Positions 11,646 through 20,425 of a stretch of DNA of 64,000 nt are shown piece by piece (the first letter of the stretch is position 1; every line of letters begins with the position of its first letter). The notes under the pieces were generated by a model. The model had not been told where the DNA came from, ran no database searches, and was given only the letters and a program-made list of their open reading frames with translations. The stretch comes from Paenibacillus sp. BJ-4 (GTDB lineage: Bacteria > Bacillota > Bacilli > Paenibacillales > Paenibacillaceae). Location of the stretch: assembly GCF_020404765.1 (NCBI RefSeq), contig NZ_JAIVEM010000045.1, positions 1 through 64,000 on the forward strand, in the 5' to 3' direction. The translations under genes were made by a program, and so were the position numbers.

Positions 11646-11757
11646 ACAGTCCTCCTAAAACTCTCACTAATACATACAGAATATGCCTCAAAGCCAACAA
11701 AGAACAAGGAAATGCCGCCCATTTTATAAATTGTGCCTAGCTTTACTTGTCAGTAAT

Positions 11758-12306
11758 CTATTCGAAATTAATATCTGCTTCAGCCAGCGCCGGTTGCTTC
11801 TGATCCTTTTCCGAAAGGATTGCATGGGAAGTGGGCCAATCAATCCCCAGTGCAGGGTCATTCCAAAGAATACCACGATCATTTTCAGGTGAATAGTACT
11901 CGTCGACCTTATAAAACACCTGAGTATTTGGCACGAGCGTGCAGAATCCGTGAGCAAATCCTTTAGGAACCAGTAATTGACGCTTATTGTGTTCACTTAA
12001 GATCACCCCAACCCATTGACCGAATGTTGGAGAACTTTTTCGAATATCTACAATAACATCATAAATGGCTCCAGAAAGCACTCGAATGAGTTTGGTCTGG
12101 GCTTTAGGATTAAGCTGGTAATGCAACCCTCGGATCACGCTGGCTTCTGCAGATAAGGACTGATTATCCTGAATAAAAGCATAGTTGGTTCCGTGCTGCT
12201 TCATGATTTGTTCATTGTAACTCTCCATAAAAAAGCCACGATGATCACCATGAACAACAGGTTCAATGATTTTCGCACCTTCCAGTTTCAAAGGGATTAC
12301 CTTCAT
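11758..12306 (-). CDS. rfbC: dTDP-4-dehydrorhamnose 3,5-epimerase
   Basis: Cupin-fold epimerase of the dTDP-L-rhamnose pathway. It has GDHRGFFMESYNE near residue 22, RGLHYQ with the catalytic histidine near residue 60, and FAHGF and YKVDEYYSPENDRGI with the active-site tyrosine region. At 182 residues it is the standard length. It lies 22 bp after rfbA in the order A-C-B-D. Confidence 0.96.
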   Translation of the reverse strand: MKVIPLKLEGAKIIEPVVHGDHRGFFMESYNEQIMKQHGTNYAFIQDNQSLSAEASVIRGLHYQLNPKAQTKLIRVLSGAIYDVIVDIRKSSPTFGQWVGVILSEHNKRQLLVPKGFAHGFCTLVPNTQVFYKVDEYYSPENDRGILWNDPALGIDWPTSHAILSEKDQKQPALAEADINFE

Positions 12307-12328
12307 TCGTCCGCATCCTCCCTTTACT

Positions 12329-13072
12329 TTAAAGCTTTAGCTTTCCAAACTCTTCACCAAACACGATATCCTTGGCTAATTCATTAGCACGTGCAAGAGA
12401 TGGGTGAGTTCCAGCATCCGTCCACCATCCTTGAAGAATATCATATGTCAATGTTCCATTAGCAATATATGCATTGTTAACGTCAGTTATCTCAAGTTCT
12501 CCACGAGCTGAAGGTTCAAGCGTTTTTACAATTTCAAACACACTTTGATCGAACATATAAATACCTGTTACAGCGTAATTACTTTTGGGATCTTTAGGTT
12601 TTTCTTCAATAGATACAATCCGTTCTTTTTGAAGCTCGGCCACTCCAAAACGGTGTGGATCTTGAACCTGCTGAAGAAGGATCTTCGCCCCCGTAATTTG
12701 GTTACGGAAATTATCCACAAATGGTGCAATGTCATCTTGAAATACATTATCGCCCAAAATAACAACCATTTGATCATCACCAACAAATTGTTCAGCGAGA
12801 TCAAGGGCTTGTGCGATCCCGCCTGCTTCATCCTGAACTTTATAAGTGAATGTTACACCCATTTCACGACCGCTACCAAGAAGGTTAACGACATCTCCCA
12901 TATGCTCTTTACCTGTAACGATAAGAATATCCTTTATCTCAGCTTGCTTGAGCTTGAATACAGAATGAAAAATCATTGGGTACTTACCAACGGGTAATAA
13001 ATGCTTATTTGTGACTTTGGTTAAAGGGTAAAGACGTGAGCCTGTACCTCCCGCAAGAATTATCCCTTTCAT
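12329..13072 (-). CDS. rfbA: Glucose-1-phosphate thymidylyltransferase
   Basis: Makes dTDP-glucose from dTTP and glucose-1-phosphate, the entry step for the two dTDP-sugar branches in this locus. It shows GGTGSRLYPLTKVTNKHLLP (nucleotide-binding signature), ILGDNVFQDD and EEKPKDPKSN. At 247 residues it is the short RmlA form common in Gram-positives, lacking the C-terminal extension of the ~290-residue enterobacterial type. Confidence 0.95.
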   Translation of the reverse strand: MKGIILAGGTGSRLYPLTKVTNKHLLPVGKYPMIFHSVFKLKQAEIKDILIVTGKEHMGDVVNLLGSGREMGVTFTYKVQDEAGGIAQALDLAEQFVGDDQMVVILGDNVFQDDIAPFVDNFRNQITGAKILLQQVQDPHRFGVAELQKERIVSIEEKPKDPKSNYAVTGIYMFDQSVFEIVKTLEPSARGELEITDVNNAYIANGTLTYDILQGWWTDAGTHPSLARANELAKDIVFGEEFGKLKL

Positions 13073-13085
13073 AATAAAACCTCCA

Positions 13086-13457
13086 TTAATTCGTTCTAAT
13101 AATTAATCTCGATAAAACAAAAGTAATTGGAATGGTAACAATAGTAACTATTAACGGAACAAAAATTTCTGGTATGTGAAAAATTCTAACCAAGGCAAAC
13201 AGCAGTAACAAGTTAATCAAATACTGTACAATATATACAATTGGATATTTGATAAAGCTCCTTAAAGAAACCTTTTGCTTAAAAACAAACAAAGCATTTA
13301 AAAAAAATGATATAACTATTCCGCAAACATATGAAATGCTATAAGAAATCTTATAATCAACGAAGTCAATAAGAGCTAAATAAATACCATAGGTTGCCAG
13401 TGTATTTAATCCCCCGCTAATTAGAAATTTAAGAAACTCTTTATTCGTAAGTTTCAT
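13086..13457 (-). CDS. GtrA-family membrane protein
   Basis: A four-helix membrane protein of 123 residues with the GtrA pattern: FLKFLISGGLNTLATYGIYL at the start, SYVCGIVISFFLNALFVFK in the middle. GtrA proteins are proposed to move undecaprenyl-phosphate-linked sugars across the membrane. I chose the ATG at 13457, which overlaps the end of the GtrB-like glycosyltransferase by 17 bp, rather than the longer frame from 13517. The overlap suggests coupling of the pair. Confidence 0.85.
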   Translation of the reverse strand: MKLTNKEFLKFLISGGLNTLATYGIYLALIDFVDYKISYSISYVCGIVISFFLNALFVFKQKVSLRSFIKYPIVYIVQYLINLLLLFALVRIFHIPEIFVPLIVTIVTIPITFVLSRLIIRTN

Positions 13458-14376
13458 CCACAATATATGCAGGGCGCTCTCTACTTTCATCAAGAATCCT
13501 CCATAGGTACTCTCCAATTATGCCGAGCATAATCATAATGATACCTAATAAAAATGTAATCAGTGCAATAATTGTAGTCCAACCTTGAAGTTCGATCAAT
13601 CCCACAAGCGCGTTGATAATTATAAAAACACCATATAAAAAACTTAAAACAGCAGTAACAAAACCTATTGCTGACATAAAACGAATAGGCGCATATGAGA
13701 AGCTAACAAATGAGTCAACAAATAACTTAACCTTTTTAGATAACGTCCATTTAGACGTTCCCAATTTTCTTTCCCGTCTCACATAAGAAACCATTTCTCT
13801 CTCATGGCCAAGCCAGTAAATCAGACTCATAATGTTTGTGTTTTTTTCTCTTATGTGTAAAACTTCACTTACCACTTGTTTATCAACTAGTAAAAAGTCA
13901 AAACCGCCTTTAGGATAATCTTTTAAAGCCAGCTTCTCCAGAAGGTAATAATACGTATTGGAAAAAAGCTTTTGCGAGAAAGACTCCTCTCTATCTTCTC
14001 TTGTTGCCAAAACAACTTTTTTACCAGATTTCCAATGCTGAATCATTTCTTTGAATAGCTCTGGCGGATCCTGCAAATCTGCTGCAATAATACCTACACA
14101 ATCACCCGAAGCATAGTTCAAACCAGCTTGTATGGCAGACATCGAGCCGAAATTTCTGCTTAGCTTGATAACTTTTATTCTAGAATCTTTCTCTCTAGCC
14201 TCCAATAATAACCTCAAAGAATCATCTTTGGAACCATCATCAACAAAAATAAATTCTAAATCACAGCCAATCAAGTGCTTTTGTAAATCAGTCAGTCTAG
14301 GAATCGTATAAGGTATATTTAACTCATTAAAGTATACAGGAACTACGATAGAAAATTTAATCGGGTTTGTAGTCAT
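13441..14376 (-). CDS. GtrB-like polyprenyl-phosphate glycosyltransferase
   Basis: A dolichol-phosphate-mannose-synthase-like GT2 enzyme of 311 residues that makes a polyprenyl-phosphate-sugar. It has [32 protein letters not shown] (D-x-D) and two C-terminal membrane helices (about 230-290). With the GtrA protein downstream it forms the usual pair that adds a side-chain sugar to an exported polysaccharide. The start at 14376 overlaps the aminotransferase stop by 20 bp. A longer frame from 14403 is less likely. Confidence 0.88.
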   Translation of the reverse strand: MTTNPIKFSIVVPVYFNELNIPYTIPRLTDLQKHLIGCDLEFIFVDDGSKDDSLRLLLEAREKDSRIKVIKLSRNFGSMSAIQAGLNYASGDCVGIIAADLQDPPELFKEMIQHWKSGKKVVLATREDREESFSQKLFSNTYYYLLEKLALKDYPKGGFDFLLVDKQVVSEVLHIREKNTNIMSLIYWLGHEREMVSYVRRERKLGTSKWTLSKKVKLFVDSFVSFSYAPIRFMSAIGFVTAVLSFLYGVFIIINALVGLIELQGWTTIIALITFLLGIIMIMLGIIGEYLWRILDESRERPAYIVDETYE

Positions 14377-15463
14377 TAATAGCCTCCACAACATACTTTG
14401 CATCTTCCATAGTCATAACTGGACTTAACGGAATGCTTATAACCTCAGAGTGGATTTTCTCAGAGATAGGAAAACTTGAACTTCCCCATTCACTATAAGC
14501 TTGTTGTTGATGCGGTGGAATAGGATAATGGATCATAGTTTGAATTTCTTTGTTTTTTAGGAAATCAGCGAAATTATTCCTATTTTTAACTCTCACAACA
14601 AAAACATGCCAAACATGAGACAGTTCTTTTTCTTCAACCTGAGGCAAAGTAATATGAGGATTGTGAATATTATTCAAATAATATAATGCAATCTCTCTTC
14701 TCAATTGATTGTCGCGATCTAAATACTTTAATTTTTCTCGAAGTATAGGGGCCTGAAATTCATCCAAGCGACTATTATAACCTTTTACGATATTTTCATA
14801 TTTTTTCTCAGAGCCATAATTACGAAGTGCGTATAATTTTTTGTAAAGTTCTTTATCATTTGTTGTTATTGCTCCCGCATCACCTAAAGCACCCAAATTT
14901 TTCCCTGGATAAAAACTGAATGCGGCTGCATCGCCTAAATTTCCAGCACGAATACCGTCATAAATTGCACCATGTGATTGAGCGCAATCTTCAATAATTT
15001 TCAAATTGTATTTTTCTGCTAAGGTACGAATAGGTTTCATGTTACATATCTGCCCATATAAATGAACGACTAATATCGCTTTCGTTCTATCAGTAATTGA
15101 TTCCTCAATTCTATCGGGGTCAATATTATATGTCTTAAGATTAGGTTCAACCAAAACTGGAATAGCCCTATTAGCAGAAATAGAAAGAATCGATGCAATA
15201 TAGGTATTCGAAGGTACAATAACTTCATCTTCTGGACCAATATCATAAGCACGTATAATTAATTCTAATGCGTCAAGTCCATTAGCTACCCCAACGCAAT
15301 ATTCGGTCCCACAATAGTCGCTGAAATCCCGTTCAAATGCTTTAACCTCTTCTCCCAAAATATACCACCCGGAATGCAGAACTTTCTTCATGCTTTCCAA
15401 AATAGCTACTTCGTGTTGTAAATTTATTTTTTTCAGATCTAGGAAAGGTATCATGATATTCAC
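14357..15463 (-). CDS. DegT/DnrJ/EryC1 sugar aminotransferase (FdtB/QdtB-like)
   Basis: A PLP-dependent enzyme of 368 residues. It shows [10 protein letters not shown] at the N terminus, [32 protein letters not shown] and [15 protein letters not shown] (PLP lysine). Next to a 3,4-ketoisomerase and an acetyltransferase, the likely reaction is transamination of dTDP-3-keto-6-deoxyhexose to the 3-amino sugar (FdtB for Fuc3N, QdtB for Qui3N). Its ATG overlaps the stop of the acetyltransferase gene by 4 bp. The sequence is AT-rich compared with the flanking core genes. Confidence 0.88.
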   Translation of the reverse strand: MNIMIPFLDLKKINLQHEVAILESMKKVLHSGWYILGEEVKAFERDFSDYCGTEYCVGVANGLDALELIIRAYDIGPEDEVIVPSNTYIASILSISANRAIPVLVEPNLKTYNIDPDRIEESITDRTKAILVVHLYGQICNMKPIRTLAEKYNLKIIEDCAQSHGAIYDGIRAGNLGDAAAFSFYPGKNLGALGDAGAITTNDKELYKKLYALRNYGSEKKYENIVKGYNSRLDEFQAPILREKLKYLDRDNQLRREIALYYLNNIHNPHITLPQVEEKELSHVWHVFVVRVKNRNNFADFLKNKEIQTMIHYPIPPHQQQAYSEWGSSSFPISEKIHSEVISIPLSPVMTMEDAKYVVEAINDYKPD

Positions 15464-16026
15464 TCACTTTGTATGTTTATTGAAATTTCTCCATTAAATA
15501 AGTGATACTGAGAATCACATTTAGAGCAATAATAAACTTCATTTAAATTTTCTCCACAATTACAAATATACCCGTGAAATCTTGCCGGGTTTCCATAGAA
15601 TAAGGTATTATTTGGGATATCAGAAGTTACGACCGAACCTGCACCCACCATAGCATATTTCCCAATTCTATTACCAGCTATAATTGTAGCGTTGGCTCCA
15701 ATAGAGCAGCCCTCTTCCAAAAATGTGTTTAGAAATTTATCTGGATACTGTTTGGAGCGCGGCTTCATATCATTCGTAAATGTTACATTAGGGCCAATAA
15801 ACACATTATCTTTTATTCGAACACCGTCCCATATATACACCCCAGATTTAATTGTAACATTGTTACCTATAGTCACATCATTCTCAATAAATGTATGATC
15901 ATTAATATTACAATTATCCCCTACTACAGCACCAGGTAAAACATGAGCAAAAGCCCAGATTCGTGTATTATCACCTATTTTATTGGTCTCTACTATTGCC
16001 ATTTCATGAGCAAAATAATTTTTCAT
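15460..16026 (-). CDS. Hexapeptide-repeat N-acetyltransferase (FdtC/QdtC-like)
   Basis: A left-handed beta-helix acetyltransferase of 188 residues with repeated I/V-G-x-x-x hexads (about 15-135), for example [13 protein letters not shown] and [17 protein letters not shown]. It would acetylate the 3-amino group of the dTDP-3-amino-3,6-dideoxyhexose. The C terminus has a small four-cysteine knuckle ([16 protein letters not shown]), which is unusual for a plain FdtC and could bind zinc. The gene overlaps both neighbours by 4 bp (ATGA). Confidence 0.85.
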   Translation of the reverse strand: MKNYFAHEMAIVETNKIGDNTRIWAFAHVLPGAVVGDNCNINDHTFIENDVTIGNNVTIKSGVYIWDGVRIKDNVFIGPNVTFTNDMKPRSKQYPDKFLNTFLEEGCSIGANATIIAGNRIGKYAMVGAGSVVTSDIPNNTLFYGNPARFHGYICNCGENLNEVYYCSKCDSQYHLFNGEISINIQSE

Positions 16027-16442
16027 GAATCATACACCTCTAAAAACACAGAATAGTCTCTGATATAGTCCTCTGCATCATATAGATGGGATGCAAGCAC
16101 CAAAAGTACACAATCAGAAGAAAAATCATACATTTCATGCCAGTCATTAGGTTCTAATATTAGTACCTTAGCAGGATTATCTAATAATACATCCGTTTTT
16201 CTTTTGGCATTATCTAGGTATACTTTACAACTACCTGCTACAGCTACTAAAGCTTGCCGTGTTTTATAATGAGCATGAAAACCACGTCTAATATCGTGTT
16301 TTGTTCCATAAATATAAAAGACTCTTTTAATCTCAAAAGGTAAATCCTTATGTTCTTCAATAACAGCAAGCATACCTCTTTCATCGCCTAATTCACTAAT
16401 TTTTATCAATTGACTTGTGTACTCATATGATGAACTACTCAT
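16023..16442 (-). CDS. dTDP-4-keto-6-deoxyglucose 3,4-ketoisomerase (FdtA/QdtA-like, WxcM family)
   Basis: A single-domain cupin of 139 residues that moves the keto group from C4 to C3, committing dTDP-4-keto-6-deoxyglucose to a 3-amino sugar. The family motif RRGFHAHYKTRQ (catalytic histidines, about 53-64) and PNDWHEM are present. Whether the product is the galacto (FdtA, to Fuc3NAc) or gluco (QdtA, to Qui3NAc) form depends on a few residues I cannot decide by eye. It is first in a tightly overlapping fdtA-fdtC-fdtB order. Confidence 0.87.
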   Translation of the reverse strand: MSSSSYEYTSQLIKISELGDERGMLAVIEEHKDLPFEIKRVFYIYGTKHDIRRGFHAHYKTRQALVAVAGSCKVYLDNAKRKTDVLLDNPAKVLILEPNDWHEMYDFSSDCVLLVLASHLYDAEDYIRDYSVFLEVYDS

Positions 16443-16832
16443 TTGCCCCTCCCCATCAACACATTTATAAACTTAACCAGTCAATTCTTCCTGTTGGATA
16501 GTCCAATAAGAATGACAACACGAAAAGAAAAAACTAATAACAATGGATATCCGAACTTGATTCAACTACGGTTACCCCAATGAAAAATAGATACCCTAGA
16601 CAGGAAATAGTAAAAAAAACGGTAATAAACTTAACTTTCTTAGTCTTATAATTAAGAAAGCCAACTATTCGTCAATTTAAATTTAATAAGGATTAAAAGC
16701 CCGAAAGTCAGTATCACATAATAGATCAAATTGGTTATTATTTTTAGTTGTTTTATAGGAATAAGAACCTTTCCATGTTTTCGTGCCTTTATGAGATGTG
16801 GCCCAAGTCTGAAATTGTATTTAGTAAACTAA
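16443..16832. other. AT-rich gap, possibly a decayed membrane-protein gene
   Basis: 390 bp with no intact gene. One minus-strand frame reads a hydrophobic run (KQLKIITNLIYYVILTFGLL and onwards) broken by stops and frameshifts. It could be the worn C-terminal end of a membrane protein such as a flippase or glycosyltransferase. This is a weak reading. Confidence 0.3.
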
Positions 16833-19049
16833 CTATGAATGGCTTTGTTCATCAAACGAAAGCTGCTTACTATTTGGCGTATAATATATATAGTATTTAT
16901 TTCGAGAGAAAAATTCGCTTATCTCTTTATCGGTAGGCGAATATGAATCATTCCAACCAGACGCAGCATTACTTACTGATATCAAAAAGTGATTTGGATG
17001 TTCCCAATGTCTGTTAGAAAACTGATTAGAAGCTAAAAAATCATCATTAAAAGTTAATTTTTCACCCTTAGAGTTTATTACTTCTATTTCTTGCTGTTCC
17101 ATAGGTAAATATTTGATTTGGTCGGTTTGAAGCACTTTATACCCTTGTTTATTCTGAAGTAAACTCCAATTTTCTTGACCCTGAATTGTTATTTCTTTAC
17201 CATAATTTATTCTAGATAAATACTCATTTTTTTTCTTTTCCCACTGGCTATCTGTTAACTTCGACTTTAACTTTTCAGAATAGCTTCTGAGATCGTAGAA
17301 TGCTGACGTTTTATCATAACTTTCAATTGGATCCTTACCGGTTAAGTTTTTAAGAGTAGCTTCTAACTGCTTCAAATAATCAGGAGTATACCCGTTTCTA
17401 TCGATGTAGATTCCTGTGTAACCAGTATAGCTTATAATGTTTATTGCCTCATTTATGGGCCTTTTCACCAACGCTTTCATCCACCTATCCCCAAAGCTTG
17501 ATTTCATGTTCCCAAAGCTCCAGTATAGGTCGTGAGAGTGAATATAGCCTTTCAATAAATCATAATTGCCCATATTGTTGAGTTTTTCACCTTCTGGAAA
17601 AGACACATATGGAACCTGAAAAATCATAGATTTTGAAGGCACTAATTCTCTAATATGATGAATAAATTCTGCGTCCTGATTGTACTTTTGTGCAACTATT
17701 TTAGATGATACTAACGGATGTGAGGACTGATCAAACATTCCAACAAAAGCGACAATCAACGCAATCAGAAAAACAACATAATTATTAAGCTTAAATTTTT
17801 TAATTATTAACTTTGTGCTTAGTGCTAAATATAGTAAAGAAAAAAACGCAATAAAAATACTTAGTCTATTATAACTTCTTATTTGAGCAGATATTAAAGC
17901 TGCAAATAATACTCCAAACCCACCAATTGTACCCAATAACAAAGCGCATACATTCATGATCGAGAGAGTTCTGACATACTGATTATTCAGATCGGGACGC
18001 ATTTTCAGAAAAATCATCACTATTAAGAGCATCAAGAATCCAAATGAGCCGATCACCCCTAGTGAAGCTGTATCATTTTCATTTACAAGAGGCGCCTTAC
18101 TGTTATACTCATTTTTTTTATCTCTAATCCACTCTATATTGTGATTTGTAGTAGGCAAAAGCAGTTGAGATATTTTAAGTCCATATATTTCAGCCGATTC
18201 AAAGTCCCTGCTTGAGATACTGTCTTGACTAGGATTATTAAGTTTATAATACAAACTCGGCGAAATGTTAACTGCTAATGAAAATACAATGATTAAAACC
18301 AAAAATAAAGATTTAAAAAACTTTGCAGCGTTCTTCTCGAATATCCATTGTACAATTCCAACGACAGCCAAAAAAAAGCAAGAAAAGAAAGCATAATAGG
18401 CTCCAGTCGCGCCAATTAGAGCACAAATTATAAAAGAAGCGAATAATTTCTTGTTGACATTGATTCTGTATCCCTCAGTTTTTGGATTCTCTCTTGACTT
18501 AACTAATAGAAAATCATCTTGATGAGCTAACCACATTATAACCATTACCATCAATGGAATCATATAATATCCTAACAAAAATAAGTGCCCAGTTCTCAAA
18601 ATATGATAGGGAAGAAAAGCATAGAGAAGACTAAAGGTAATAGAAAATGAAATAGGAACCTTGAAATTACGGAAAACCATGTGCGCCGAGATCATACATA
18701 ACGGGAAAGTTATCAAATAATATACATTCATTACCCAAATGGAATCAGAATTAAATAAGGATAATAATTTCATCACTAAATACTGAAAATTATCCCCTCC
18801 TAAAGGGTAATCATACATCTCCAATCCAAAAGGAGCTCCCACATAAGGATTAAAATTATACCAGCCATTATCTATCATGCCTTTAATGAACAGATTTGTT
18901 GATAAGCCGTCACCCGTGTATACATACGGAATATAAATGTCAAACAAATTTAAACGCAACACATACCACATGCTAACAAAACATACAATTGCACAAAGTA
19001 TATACTCTAATGGAATGCGTACTTGCTTTATATGCAACAGCCTTTTCAT
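16833..19049 (-). CDS. Large polytopic membrane protein, putative GT-C type glycosyltransferase
   Basis: 738 residues with an N-terminal membrane helix, a long extracytoplasmic first loop containing the acidic YTGDGLSTN pattern (about 40-50), about ten further helices to residue 470, and a soluble C-terminal domain of about 260 residues. An acidic first loop followed by many helices is typical of GT-C enzymes and YfhO-like proteins that use lipid-linked sugars outside the membrane. The exact family is not recognised. It overlaps the end of manC by 4 bp and is AT-rich like the fdt genes. A role in side-chain addition to the exported glycan is inferred from context. Confidence 0.65.
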   Translation of the reverse strand: MKRLLHIKQVRIPLEYILCAIVCFVSMWYVLRLNLFDIYIPYVYTGDGLSTNLFIKGMIDNGWYNFNPYVGAPFGLEMYDYPLGGDNFQYLVMKLLSLFNSDSIWVMNVYYLITFPLCMISAHMVFRNFKVPISFSITFSLLYAFLPYHILRTGHLFLLGYYMIPLMVMVIMWLAHQDDFLLVKSRENPKTEGYRINVNKKLFASFIICALIGATGAYYAFFSCFFLAVVGIVQWIFEKNAAKFFKSLFLVLIIVFSLAVNISPSLYYKLNNPSQDSISSRDFESAEIYGLKISQLLLPTTNHNIEWIRDKKNEYNSKAPLVNENDTASLGVIGSFGFLMLLIVMIFLKMRPDLNNQYVRTLSIMNVCALLLGTIGGFGVLFAALISAQIRSYNRLSIFIAFFSLLYLALSTKLIIKKFKLNNYVVFLIALIVAFVGMFDQSSHPLVSSKIVAQKYNQDAEFIHHIRELVPSKSMIFQVPYVSFPEGEKLNNMGNYDLLKGYIHSHDLYWSFGNMKSSFGDRWMKALVKRPINEAINIISYTGYTGIYIDRNGYTPDYLKQLEATLKNLTGKDPIESYDKTSAFYDLRSYSEKLKSKLTDSQWEKKKNEYLSRINYGKEITIQGQENWSLLQNKQGYKVLQTDQIKYLPMEQQEIEVINSKGEKLTFNDDFLASNQFSNRHWEHPNHFLISVSNAASGWNDSYSPTDKEISEFFSRNKYYIYYTPNSKQLSFDEQSHS

Positions 19050-20413
19050 CGTTTACATTCAGCTCCTACACTACCTGGTAAATTGCTCGAGAATTCATCA
19101 ATTTGTACCTCTACTAAATGTAAATCTATACCCTCCCTATTTTCAACTGAGTACTCTTCGTCAGCTCGAATAAAAATAGATTCATTTGTATGAAGCTTTG
19201 ATCCCCTTCCGTTCACCTTTATTAATGCTGTTCCACTAACTACTATCCAAAATCGTCCGCCTTGAAATAGCTTCTCATCACTTAGTTTTTTCCCTGACTT
19301 TATTACTAGCTTCTTTATTCTATAGTTTGTTGAATATTCTAACTCGGTGTATGTGCCCCAAGGTCTATATATCTTATTATGACTTTCACTTATACTAGAA
19401 CTCCTCTTTTTTAACTCATCGACAATCTGCTTGACCTTTTGTGATGAGCCTTTTTGAGAAATTAGTAGAGCGTCAGGGGTATCCACAATAATTAGATTAT
19501 CTACATCCACGGTTGCAATTGTTCTATCACTCGAAAGTATTAAATTTTGCGAAGAGTCTATCCCTATATGCTGATCAGATATAGTGTTATCGTTCGCGTC
19601 CTTCGGTAATTCATCATATAATGATTCAAAACTTCCTAGATCGGACCAACCAATATCGGATGGGACGACTTTAACGATATCACTTTGCTCTATTACCGCG
19701 TAATCTATACTATCTGATGGTATATGATTCATATCCACCATACGAATTCTACATAAATTTTGATTTTTATGTGAATTTTGGAATGCATTAATAGCAGCAA
19801 TATAGATCTTAGGGGCATAAGTTTCCAATTCCCGCAAAAACACTCCGGACTTTAACAAGAAAATACCACTATTCCAATAATAATTGCCTAGCTGTACATA
19901 TCTTTTAGCGAGTGTAAGGTCGGGCTTTTCTTTAAATGAAATCACTTTGGTTCCCTCTGATTCAATATAGCCATATCCAGTCTCAGGATAATCTGGCGTT
20001 ATACCGAAAGTCACTATATCCCCCTGCTCCGCCATATATTTAGCAATCTCTATACAACGATTATACTCATCTTTATTTTTTACAATATGATCGGATGGAG
20101 TAATTAAAAGTAAATCGTCTTCATTAGCCGCCAAGCAGGCAAGTGCAATAGCTGGAGCAGTATTCCTACCTATCGGCTCAAGCACGAACCTAGTTTCTCT
20201 AAAGTTAATCTCTTCTAAATGATCTTGTGCCAAAAAATATTGTGCCTCATTTGAAACAATAATCGTTTCATCACATAAACTGCGATTACGCTCAACAGTT
20301 AATTGAAATAAAGAACGCTCAGATACCAATTTATTAAATTGTTTTGGATATCCTGCTCTTGAGATTGGCCAGAGACGCGTCCCGTTCCCCCCACATAGAA
20401 CTACATTAATCAT
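19046..20413 (-). CDS. manC: Mannose-1-phosphate guanylyltransferase
   Basis: Makes GDP-mannose from GTP and mannose-1-phosphate. The N-terminal nucleotidyltransferase domain begins VVLCGGNGTRLWPISRAGYP, the pyrophosphorylase signature, and contains FKEKPDL. A C-terminal cupin (about 335-455, RPWGTYTELEY ... LVEVQID) resembles a type II phosphomannose isomerase domain, but the isomerase site looks incomplete, so isomerase activity is uncertain. No phosphomannomutase or GDP-mannose dehydratase is seen in this window. Upstream is the fusion glycosyltransferase (12 bp gap). Confidence 0.9.
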   Translation of the reverse strand: MINVVLCGGNGTRLWPISRAGYPKQFNKLVSERSLFQLTVERNRSLCDETIIVSNEAQYFLAQDHLEEINFRETRFVLEPIGRNTAPAIALACLAANEDDLLLITPSDHIVKNKDEYNRCIEIAKYMAEQGDIVTFGITPDYPETGYGYIESEGTKVISFKEKPDLTLAKRYVQLGNYYWNSGIFLLKSGVFLRELETYAPKIYIAAINAFQNSHKNQNLCRIRMVDMNHIPSDSIDYAVIEQSDIVKVVPSDIGWSDLGSFESLYDELPKDANDNTISDQHIGIDSSQNLILSSDRTIATVDVDNLIIVDTPDALLISQKGSSQKVKQIVDELKKRSSSISESHNKIYRPWGTYTELEYSTNYRIKKLVIKSGKKLSDEKLFQGGRFWIVVSGTALIKVNGRGSKLHTNESIFIRADEEYSVENREGIDLHLVEVQIDEFSSNLPGSVGAECKR

Positions 20414-20425
20414 TTATAAATTCTC

